Positions 1 through 4,948 of a stretch of DNA of 5,320 nt are shown piece after piece. Where the stretch lies: the NCBI GenBank assembly GCA_016195505.1, contig JACPZN010000265.1, forward strand, positions 1-5,320. The letters are read 5' to 3'. This DNA comes from Nitrospirota bacterium (GTDB lineage Bacteria > Nitrospirota > Nitrospiria > Nitrospirales > Nitrospiraceae). Every line of letters starts with the position of its first letter. The stretch's first letter is position 1. A program made the position numbers and the translations under genes. The notes under the pieces are model-generated. The model had not been told where the DNA came from and searched no databases. It saw nothing but the letters and a program-made list of their open reading frames with translations.

Positions 1-296
1 AGGTGGCTGTCCCCGGTTCAGGAGAGACGTTCAACCAGGAGTTGGAGTATGCGGGACGGGTCGCGGACTTTCTCGAATTCGCCGAACTGCTCTGTCACGA
101 TGCATTACAGCGGGAGGAATCTTGCGGGGCGCACTTCCGTGAGGAACATCAAACAGCCGATGGAGAACCGAAGCGCGACGACAACCGGTTCGCACACGTG
201 GCTGCATGGGAATATCGGGAGAATGGTCAGCCCATTCTGCACAAGGAACCGCTTACCTTTGAATTTGTGCAGCCGAAGACGAGAAGCTACCAATGA
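1..296 (+). CDS. sdhA: Succinate dehydrogenase/fumarate reductase flavoprotein subunit, C-terminal fragment (5' end outside window)
   Basis: This is the last ~97 residues of the FAD-bearing catalytic subunit of complex II, which interconverts succinate and fumarate and passes electrons to the iron-sulfur subunit. The reading frame is open from the window edge (codon phase starts at base 3) to TGA at 294-296, so the true start lies upstream. The visible part is the C-terminal helical/capping region: a stretch reading RVADFLEFAELLCHDALQRE, then the conserved ESCGAHFREEHQT segment, a DDNRFAHVAAWEY segment, and a TRSYQ terminus. The ESCGAHFREEH pattern resembles flavoproteins of the non-E. coli class found in Bacteroidetes, epsilonproteobacteria and related groups. 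The FAD-binding and active-site regions are not visible, so succinate oxidation cannot be told from fumarate reduction. The iron-sulfur subunit gene follows after 56 bp, consistent with one operon. Confidence in the family is high; the choice of sdhA over frdA is conventional. Confidence 0.9.
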   Translation, partial: VAVPGSGETFNQELEYAGRVADFLEFAELLCHDALQREESCGAHFREEHQTADGEPKRDDNRFAHVAAWEYRENGQPILHKEPLTFEFVQPKTRSYQ

Positions 297-352
297 GGCG
301 TGAAGCGTGAATCGCATCTCGTGAAACGTCGAAGGAAGAGATCTGACAGAGC

Positions 353-1141
353 ATGAAGTTTAGTTTGAACATTTGGCGGCAGCAAGGTCCCGACGACAAA
401 GGCCGATTGGTGACCTATCAGGCTCAGGATGTGAGTCCTGACATGTCGTTCTTGGAAATGCTCGACAACGTGAATCAAGAGTTGATCGTGAAGGGCGAAG
501 AGCCGGTAGCTTTCGAGCACGACTGCCGCGAGGGGATCTGCGGGAGTTGCTCGCTCGTGATTAACGGGGTGCCCCACGGGCCGGAGCGAGGCATTGCGAC
601 CTGCCAGCTGTATATGCGGCGATTTTCCGATGGAGCCACCATCACGATCGAACCGTGGCGCGCACGCGCATTCCCCATCATCAAAGATCTGGTCGTGGAT
701 CGGCGAGCGCTGGATCGGGTGATGCAAGCCGGTGGGTATATCTCCGTCAATACCGGAGGAGCCGTGGATGGCAACGTGCTGTTGATCGGGAAAGATCAGG
801 CCGAAACCGCCATGGACGCCGCGTCCTGCATCGGCTGCGGCGCTTGTATCGCTGCTTGTAAGAATGCATCGGCCATGTTGTTCGTCGCGGCCAAGGTGTC
901 CCATTTGGCCTCGTTGCCGCAAGGAAAGCCTGAACGGACCCGTAGGGTTACAGCGATGCTGGAGGCAATGGATCGGGAAGGATTCGGTGCCTGCGGGAAT
1001 CAATACGAGTGTGAAGCGGTCTGTCCCAAAAGCATCAGTGTCGGTTTTATCGCCACGCTCAATCGAGAATATATCCGCTCCAGCCTCGTTGAATCCCGCT
1101 TGCCCATCGTATCGGAGGCTCCGCATGCTGAGTCCGACTAG
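353..1141 (+). CDS. sdhB: Succinate dehydrogenase/fumarate reductase iron-sulfur subunit
   Basis: This 262-residue protein is the electron-relay subunit of complex II, carrying electrons from the flavin to the membrane quinone/heme anchor. All cluster ligands are present. The N-terminal ferredoxin-like domain has C58, C63, C66 (in DCREGICGSC) and C84 for [2Fe-2S]. The C-terminal domain has C159, C162, C165 (in CIGCGACIAAC) plus C224 for [4Fe-4S], and C169, C214 and C220 for the third cluster, presumably [3Fe-4S]. These assignments follow the E. coli SdhB pattern. The extended loop between residues ~170 and 213 and the phrase CSLVINGVPHGP resemble the class of complex II with a single di-heme cytochrome b anchor; this is inference, because the anchor gene is not in the window. 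The ATG at 353 is preceded by a purine-rich GGAAGAG (334-340, 12-nt spacer) and an in-frame stop at 344, so no earlier start is possible nearby. It is probably translated from the flavoprotein transcript. Confidence 0.95.
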   Translation: MKFSLNIWRQQGPDDKGRLVTYQAQDVSPDMSFLEMLDNVNQELIVKGEEPVAFEHDCREGICGSCSLVINGVPHGPERGIATCQLYMRRFSDGATITIEPWRARAFPIIKDLVVDRRALDRVMQAGGYISVNTGGAVDGNVLLIGKDQAETAMDAASCIGCGACIAACKNASAMLFVAAKVSHLASLPQGKPERTRRVTAMLEAMDREGFGACGNQYECEAVCPKSISVGFIATLNREYIRSSLVESRLPIVSEAPHAESD

Positions 1142-1190
1142 CAGGATGGTAAAAAGTCTCAAGAATCCGCTGCGCGAGATGGCAATCAGC

Positions 1191-1218
1191 TTGACTGTGG
1201 GGGAAAGGCCTTTATAGT
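1191..1218 (+). promoter_or_regulatory. Predicted sigma70-type promoter of the PilZ gene
   Basis: TTGACT at 1191-1196 (one mismatch to TTGACA) and TATAGT at 1213-1218 (one mismatch to TATAAT) are separated by 16 bp. This is the best-matching promoter I find in the window. A start about 7 bases after the -10 box falls near 1224-1226. That leaves almost no leader for an ATG at 1230 but a normal leader of about 40 nt for the ATG at 1266. It implies that the PilZ gene is transcribed independently of the complex II genes, whose last stop is 50 bp upstream. Confidence 0.6.
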
Positions 1219-1221
1219 GCG

Positions 1222-1250
1222 GTCATAGGATGAGTGCAGCCCCCTATGAC
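1222..1250. repeat. Perfect 8-bp inverted repeat over the predicted transcription start of the PilZ gene
   Basis: GTCATAGG (1222-1229) and CCTATGAC (1243-1250) are exact reverse complements separated by 13 bases. Arm centres are 21 bp apart, about two helical turns, as in many dimer operators. The left arm covers the predicted transcription start and the right arm ends one base before the purine-rich GGAGACGAGG (1251-1260). It could be an operator. As RNA it would form a hairpin only if transcription started a few bases upstream of my estimate. A perfect 8-bp pair with a short loop is expected about once by chance in a window this size, so the support comes from its position. Confidence 0.4.
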
Positions 1251-1265
1251 GGAGACGAGGACCGA

Positions 1266-1790
1266 ATGAGTCGCCAGGTGACCTGTCCACAGTGCCGGAA
1301 GGAGGGCGCGCTTCGTTCACGCCCCCAATCACCCCGCGAGCATGTTGCCGCGTTGATCCGAATCATTCCATTCCACTGTCAGCACTGCAGTCATCGATTC
1401 TTAGCCTGCCGCTTGGGCAAGGATGGCCCCCAACATCCGATAGATCGCCGGGAACATCTGCGCATTCCTGTTCGACTCTATCTTTCATTCTCCGGCGGGA
1501 AAGTACGGGGCGAAGGCACGGTGATGGATCTTTCGTTGGGCGGTTGTGTTATCAAGAGCGAGACACAGGTGCATGTGGACGATATTTTTTATCTTGAGAT
1601 CGCGATCGCTGAGGATGAAACCCCGATCGAAGTGGCAGCCATGGTCCGTTCGGTCAGCGTGCGCGGTATTGCGTTTAAGTTTCTCCGGAAGGCCCAAGAG
1701 AACAAACGACTCCTTACGTTCATCCAGTCCAATTCCGGTTCTACCTCTTCTGTCCTTTCCAAAGCCGTCGAACCGACGGTGTCCGGCTAA
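1266..1790 (+). CDS. Zinc-ribbon and PilZ-domain protein (predicted c-di-GMP effector)
   Basis: From ATG 1266 this is a 174-residue cytoplasmic protein. Residues 7-10 (CPQC) and 38-41 (CQHC) form two CxxC knuckles of a probable zinc ribbon. Residues ~60-155 form a PilZ domain with both c-di-GMP signature motifs: RxxxR (R62 to R66, in RREHLRIPV) and DxSxxG (D88, S90, G93, in DLSLGG). The domain ends in IAFKFLRKAQENKRLL, and a Ser-rich tail of ~20 residues follows. PilZ domains bind c-di-GMP and usually control motility, exopolysaccharide or transcription through a partner; no output enzyme is attached here. I chose 1266 because GGAGACGAGG (1251-1260) sits 5 nt upstream and because the predicted transcript starts just before the alternative ATG at 1230, which lacks a usable ribosome binding site. 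The alternative would add 12 residues. There is no signal peptide or membrane segment. The gene converges on the next one with a 29-bp gap. Confidence 0.85.
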   Translation: MSRQVTCPQCRKEGALRSRPQSPREHVAALIRIIPFHCQHCSHRFLACRLGKDGPQHPIDRREHLRIPVRLYLSFSGGKVRGEGTVMDLSLGGCVIKSETQVHVDDIFYLEIAIAEDETPIEVAAMVRSVSVRGIAFKFLRKAQENKRLLTFIQSNSGSTSSVLSKAVEPTVSG

Positions 1791-1819
1791 TTCGTTCCTG
1801 ACAGATTTTCTCGTAACAA

Positions 1820-2125
1820 TTAAAGTGGTGTTTCCCAGGCAGACGGCAGCGGATATTCCGTCACCAGGCGGTCATGCTCGGCGAGATCGTAGGCTTCGAT
1901 CGTCAGATCGGTCTGATCCATCGGTTCTGCACACGTGGGGGAGCAGAGAAAGTCGATGAGAGCTTGTGCCTTGTCGCGGGTTGAAAACCGACAAAGCCCA
2001 TGTTCGGGCATGCCGGATGAAGGATGCCAGAAGGCGAGGTCGATGGCACTGCCTTGATAAATGCCCAGGGCTCGGTGCCGAACTTGAAACCCGCCCGGTA
2101 AGTGAGACGACGGCTCCAGCGACAT
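1820..2125 (-). CDS. Conserved-looking hypothetical protein, 101 residues
   Basis: I do not recognise the family. The 101-residue product is soluble and mildly acidic, with no signal peptide or transmembrane segment. The middle (YQGSAIDLAFWHPSSG, ~23-38) and an aromatic/acidic C-terminal half (LTIEAYDLAEHDRLVTEYP, ~74-92) look like a compact alpha/beta fold. Cysteines lie at 45, 61 and 65, the last two in CSPTC. The evidence that it is real is a ribosome binding site AAGAGGA (minus strand, 2136-2130) with a 4-nt spacer before the ATG at 2125, ordinary amino-acid composition, and a snug fit between neighbours. It converges on the PilZ gene (stop codons 29 bp apart) and diverges from lemA, with 99 bp between the two starts. 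No convincing promoter could be assigned. The competing frames over this stretch have no ribosome binding site and lower-quality composition. Confidence 0.65.
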   Translation of the reverse strand: MSLEPSSHLPGGFQVRHRALGIYQGSAIDLAFWHPSSGMPEHGLCRFSTRDKAQALIDFLCSPTCAEPMDQTDLTIEAYDLAEHDRLVTEYPLPSAWETPL

Positions 2126-2182
2126 GGGGTCCTCTTGACCGACATATCTAAATGATTATTGCCATGGTAGCATGATTCCCTG

Positions 2183-2205
2183 GCCGGACGGCAACAGGGT
2201 CCGGC
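2183..2205 (+). promoter_or_regulatory. GC-rich stem-loop in the lemA leader
   Basis: GCCGGAC (2183-2189) and GTCCGGC (2199-2205) form a perfect 7-bp stem with a 9-base loop, ending 7 nt before the strong ribosome binding site AAGGAGG (2213-2219) of lemA. No T-run follows, so it is not an intrinsic terminator. A second, mutually exclusive pairing, CGGCA (2189-2193) with TGCCG (2208-2212), is also possible. It may affect mRNA stability or translation start of lemA, provided the transcript begins upstream of it, which the sequence does not prove. Confidence 0.35.
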
Positions 2206-2224
2206 TCTGCCGAAGGAGGAAACA

Positions 2225-2830
2225 ATGACACGTGAGTGGTGGAGCAAGGGAGCGATGGGTGTCGTGATGGCATGCGTATTGTCTGCGTCCGGCTGTGGAT
2301 ACAATGATCTCCAAGGCTTGGACGAAGATACCAAGGCCGCTTGGAGTGAAGTCATCAATCAATACCAACGCCGCGCCGATCTGATTCCGAACCTTGTCGC
2401 CACTGTGAAGGGGTATGCCGCACATGAAAAGGACACCCTTGAAGGCGTGGTCAATGCGCGCGCCAAAGCCACAGGGATTCAGGTCACGCCCGAGATGCTG
2501 AAAGACCCGGCGGCCTTCGAACAGTTCCAGAAAGCACAAGCCGGCCTTACGTCGGCATTGGGTCGTCTCATTGCCATCGCTGAGAACTATCCGAATCTCA
2601 AAGCCGATCAAAACTTCCGCGATCTCCAAAGTCAACTGGAAGGAACGGAAAACCGGATCACGGTCGCCCGGAAGCGGTATATCGACCGTGTCGCGGAGTA
2701 CAACAAGATGGTCCGTTATTTCCCGACCAATTTGACGGCCAAGCTTCTGCTGCATCTGGAAGAGAAGCCGAACTTCACCGTGGCAGATGAGAAGGCCGTT
2801 GCCAAGCCGCCCGAAGTCAAATTCAACTGA
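2225..2830 (+). CDS. lemA: LemA family protein, envelope-anchored
   Basis: This 201-residue protein has the complete LemA pattern. After an N-terminal hydrophobic segment (~10-22) come GYNDLQGLDE (25-34), the hallmark QRRADLIPNLV (48-58), IAENYPNLKAD plus LQSQLEGTENRI (118-145), ARKRYIDRVAEYN (148-160) and FPTN (166-169). Known LemA proteins are short N-terminally anchored proteins folded as a long helical bundle; their biochemical role is unclear. The segment ends in ASGC (C at 24), which could be a lipobox for lipidation, although position -3 is Ala rather than the usual Leu. If it is not cleaved, the segment acts as a signal anchor. The start is secure: AAGGAGG (2213-2219) sits 5 nt before the ATG. 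It is the first gene of a three-gene operon with two TPM-domain genes, the common genomic partnership of LemA. A GC-rich stem-loop lies just upstream. Confidence 0.93.
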   Translation: MTREWWSKGAMGVVMACVLSASGCGYNDLQGLDEDTKAAWSEVINQYQRRADLIPNLVATVKGYAAHEKDTLEGVVNARAKATGIQVTPEMLKDPAAFEQFQKAQAGLTSALGRLIAIAENYPNLKADQNFRDLQSQLEGTENRITVARKRYIDRVAEYNKMVRYFPTNLTAKLLLHLEEKPNFTVADEKAVAKPPEVKFN

Positions 2831-2858
2831 GCTCAGGCGACCAATGGGGAGTATCACG

Positions 2859-3740
2859 ATGAGCCGTGTCCGGCGAGAGCTGGCACGGCTCATGATGTTT
2901 CTCGCACTCTGTGTGATTGCCCCTCCTGGCTGGGCTCTCGAAGTTCCTCCATTGACGGGACGGGTCGTCGATCCATCGCATGTCCTACCAACCCCGGCCG
3001 TTGAGTCGCTGACGGCTCAACTGGCGGCGCACGAAGCGAAAACCAGCAATCAAGTCGCCGTCTTAATCATTCCCTCGCTCGACGGGGATCCCTTCGAAGA
3101 ATTCTCCCATCGCGTGGCGACGACGTGGAGACTCGGCCAGAAGGACACCGACAACGGTGCACTGCTGTTCGTGGCGATGAAAGAACGCAAGGTTCGGATC
3201 GAAGTCGGGTACGGGCTGGAAGGCGCATTGACCGATGCCCGATCGGCACAGATCATCAGAAATGAGATCGTTCCCCGGTTTCGCGCCGGCGATATGCCGG
3301 GTGGAGTGGTTAGAGGGGTTGACGCGATTCTGAAGACGATCGAAGGAACCTATCAGGCATCCGACAAAGCAGTTCCTAGGCCGGACAACGATGTCATGGG
3401 GCAGGTCGTGGTGGCGGTGATTGTCGGATTGGTTGTCGGGTTGGGCCTCATGAATGTTCATCGGCTCCTCGGGCCGGTCGCCGGCACCGGACTCTCCGTG
3501 CTTCTTGCGCCCTGGCTGGTACCTGCTTTGATCACAGGTGGGATCACCCTGTTGTTGCTCACATTTATCGGTGCGGCCGGTGCCGGTGGACGGAAAAGCG
3601 GGCGCCGAGGTGGGGATGATTGGGTTTGGTACAGCAGCCGCGACGGTGGATGGGGCGGCGGCTCGTTCGGCAGCGGAGGGGGTGGTTTCAGTGGAGTCGG
3701 GGGCGATTTTGGAGGAGGTGGTGCCAGTGGAAATTGGTAA
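2859..3740 (+). CDS. TPM-domain protein with signal peptide, membrane segments and Gly-rich tail (YgcG-like)
   Basis: This is a 293-residue envelope protein of the TPM (TLP18.3/Psb32/MOLO-1) family. Order of parts: a signal peptide at 1-26 (RVRRELAR, then a hydrophobic core, likely cleaved after GWA); a TPM domain at ~33-165 with the family phrases GRVVDPSHVL, SNQVAVLIIPSLDG, TDNGALLFVAMKERKVRIEVGYGLEGAL and ARSAQIIRNEIVPRF; two hydrophobic stretches (~182-200 and ~211-240); then a low-complexity Gly/Ser tail ending in GNW. The TPM domain should lie outside the cytoplasmic membrane. Some TPM proteins have acid phosphatase activity, but that cannot be inferred here. I chose ATG 2859 because GGGGAG (2846-2851) sits 7 nt upstream and the signal peptide then begins normally. 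Longer in-frame options start at 2787 (inside lemA) and 2844. The gap to lemA is 28 bp, and the last 14 bases overlap the next gene. Confidence 0.9.
   Translation: MSRVRRELARLMMFLALCVIAPPGWALEVPPLTGRVVDPSHVLPTPAVESLTAQLAAHEAKTSNQVAVLIIPSLDGDPFEEFSHRVATTWRLGQKDTDNGALLFVAMKERKVRIEVGYGLEGALTDARSAQIIRNEIVPRFRAGDMPGGVVRGVDAILKTIEGTYQASDKAVPRPDNDVMGQVVVAVIVGLVVGLGLMNVHRLLGPVAGTGLSVLLAPWLVPALITGGITLLLLTFIGAAGAGGRKSGRRGGDDWVWYSSRDGGWGGGSFGSGGGGFSGVGGDFGGGGASGNW
3711..3718 (+). promoter_or_regulatory. Ribosome binding site of the third operon gene, nested in Gly codons of the second
   Basis: GGAGGAGG matches the anti-Shine-Dalgarno sequence strongly and lies 8 nt before the GTG at 3727. The same bases encode glycines in the tail of the upstream TPM protein, so the codons GGA/GGT serve two purposes. 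This site decides the start of the downstream gene, because upstream ATG options in that frame (for example 3538) lie deep within the upstream gene and lack such a site. Confidence 0.65.
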
Positions 3741-4389
3741 AGGGTTGAAGCTGACCGCCGACGAGCGGGAACGGATCAAGGCGGCGGTACATGCGGCGGA
3801 GCAACAGACGAACGCAGAGATCGTTCCGATGATCGTCGCGCGGTCCGGACTCTATCGCGATACGCAACATTGGGCCGGGCTGACTTTCGCGCTGTCGGTG
3901 CTGACCGTCCTGCTGACACTGGAAACGCTGTGGCTTCCTTGGGGCTGGCATGCTTCGAATGCGGCTTGGCTGGTACTCGCAACAGTCCTTACCTACGTTC
4001 TGGGAGCTTGGCTCGGCACGCTGGCTCCCATCATTCGCCTGTTCACGTCGACTGAACGGATGCGGCACAAAGTCCGGCTCAGGGCCGAACGGGGCTTCGC
4101 CCAACATGCAGTCTCACAGACCCGTGAGCGCACCGGCGTGCTGATCATGCTGTCTATCCTGGAGCGTCAGATCTATGTGCTTCCCGATCAACCCTTGGCT
4201 CAGCGAGTGCCTATCGATCGGTGGTCGCAAGTCGTACAGGCCGCCGTCGAACGGTTGAAGACTGAGGATATCACGGGCGGCTTGTGCCAGGGGATCGAGC
4301 GCTGTGGCCGTCTTCTGGCGGAGATTTGCCCCCTCCGTCCCGGCGACAATCCCGACGAACTACCGGACGAATTGATTCAGGAGCCGTAG
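3727..4389 (+). CDS. TPM-type membrane protein with transmembrane hairpin inserted in the domain
   Basis: From GTG 3727 this is a 220-residue integral membrane protein. Residues 7-40 (LKLTADERERIKAAVHAAEQ followed by QTNAEIVPMIVARSG) match the first helix and strand of a TPM domain. Two transmembrane segments follow (~52-70 and ~79-106). The domain then resumes at ~119-200 with AERGFAQHAVSQTRERTGVLIMLS, LERQIYVLPD and a helix containing ITGGLCQGIERCGRLLAE. The soluble parts on either side of a two-helix hairpin probably fold together on one face of the membrane. This arrangement is known among uncharacterised TPM-family membrane proteins often encoded next to LemA and YgcG-like proteins. The start is set by GGAGGAGG (3711-3718) with an 8-nt spacer; TTG 3745 is a weaker alternative. 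The 14-bp overlap with the preceding gene suggests translational coupling. The C-terminal tail is acidic and proline-containing. No biochemical function can be assigned. Confidence 0.85.
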   Translation: MEIGKGLKLTADERERIKAAVHAAEQQTNAEIVPMIVARSGLYRDTQHWAGLTFALSVLTVLLTLETLWLPWGWHASNAAWLVLATVLTYVLGAWLGTLAPIIRLFTSTERMRHKVRLRAERGFAQHAVSQTRERTGVLIMLSILERQIYVLPDQPLAQRVPIDRWSQVVQAAVERLKTEDITGGLCQGIERCGRLLAEICPLRPGDNPDELPDELIQEP

Positions 4390-4504
4390 AACGTCTCGAT
4401 CCGTCGTCCGCGAAGCCGTAGGAATGTTCGGTCTCAAGCCCTCGAATTTTCTGCTCGCGAGATCATCGCGCGGCCGGCCATAAATCGGATAGTAAAAGGG
4501 AGAA
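4390..4504. other. Convergent intergenic region without an obvious terminator
   Basis: This 115-bp region separates the stop codons of the TPM operon (plus) and the CBS gene (minus). It contains two perfect 8-bp palindromes, CTCGCGAG (4454-4461) and GGCCGGCC (4472-4479). A short hairpin CGCGA-GATCA-TCGCG (4456-4470) lies between and within them. None is followed by a T-run on either strand, so I cannot call an intrinsic terminator. No coding sequence is supported here. Confidence 0.4.
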
Positions 4505-4948
4505 TCAAAACGTCCATATCGGCTTGGTCGCTCTAAGGTAGCCCAAGAGGATGTCTCTGCGGGCAACGATGCCGACCAGCTTGCCTTGAGCGTCAACCAC
4601 GGCAACCCGGATAAGATGTTTGCTCTGCAGCAAGTGTATGATCTCCGGAGCTGGAGTATCCCGGGGCACAGAGACTTGCCCCCTGGTCATAATGTCCCCT
4701 GCTGTCACTTTGGACAGGTCTTTGCCTTCCATGATTGTCTTCAGCAAGTCGAACTCACTCACAATCCCCCCTACCTTGCCGTCTTTGGCTAAACTGGGAA
4801 CGCTCCCAAAACCGCCTTCAGTGATTGCCCCAGCCAGCTTATCTCCCATATCCTCAACGTGGTAGTACGACACCACATCTTGCATGAACTGCTCCGCCGT
4901 GAGCATTGCGAAATCCTTGAGGCCTATCATGTAATCAACGCGTCGCAT
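4505..4948 (-). CDS. Tandem CBS-domain protein
   Basis: This 147-residue soluble protein consists almost entirely of two CBS domains, a Bateman module. CBS1 spans ~18-76 (TAEQFMQDVVSYYHVEDM, then GGFGSVPSLAKDGKVGGIVSEFDLLK). CBS2 spans ~81-140 (VTAGDIMTRGQVSVPRDTPA, then LIRVAVVDAQGKLVGIVARRDILLGYL). The GIVSEFDLL and GIVARRDILL motifs with their Asp residues are the usual nucleotide-contacting ends of CBS repeats. Such modules bind AMP, ATP or related ligands and act as energy sensors or regulators of partner proteins. No enzyme domain is attached, so the partner is unknown. The ATG at 4948 has AAGGAG (minus strand, 4963-4958) 9 nt upstream. ATG codons at residues 7 and 15 are possible shorter starts, but neither is needed. 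The gene converges on the TPM operon. No convincing promoter is visible in the ~370 bases upstream. Confidence 0.92.
   Translation of the reverse strand: MRRVDYMIGLKDFAMLTAEQFMQDVVSYYHVEDMGDKLAGAITEGGFGSVPSLAKDGKVGGIVSEFDLLKTIMEGKDLSKVTAGDIMTRGQVSVPRDTPAPEIIHLLQSKHLIRVAVVDAQGKLVGIVARRDILLGYLRATKPIWTF

Noticed and set aside
297..330. Three copies of CGTGAA (299-304, 306-311, 320-325) between sdhA and sdhB
   Set aside because: The copies are six bases long with irregular spacing; too little to call a repeat or binding array.
287..1162. Long minus-strand open frame (291 codons) opposite the iron-sulfur subunit gene
   Set aside because: It is antisense to a complete, motif-verified sdhB, and its product shows no recognisable domain. 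It reflects codon bias of the real gene.
1230..1265. Upstream ATG for the PilZ gene
   Set aside because: It would leave a leader of about 5 nt from the predicted promoter and has no ribosome binding site; ATG 1266 has GGAGACGAGG 5 nt upstream.
2135..2165. TTGACC at 2135-2140 as a -35 box for lemA
   Set aside because: No acceptable -10 hexamer lies 15-19 bp downstream.
2156..2893. Minus-strand open frame of 245 codons across lemA
   Set aside because: It lies opposite an intact LemA with all family motifs, has no ribosome binding site and no recognisable domain.
3538..3726. N-terminal extension of the second TPM protein starting at ATG 3538
   Set aside because: This stretch is the out-of-frame reading of the first TPM gene's membrane and Gly-rich region. 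The family match begins only after 3727, where a strong ribosome binding site fits.
3063..3779. Minus-strand open frame of 238 codons opposite the first TPM gene
   Set aside because: Antisense shadow of a Gly-rich coding region; its low-complexity composition mirrors the real gene.
4454..4479. Palindromes and hairpin between the TPM operon and CBS gene as a bidirectional terminator
   Set aside because: The stem is only 5 bp and no T-run follows on either strand.
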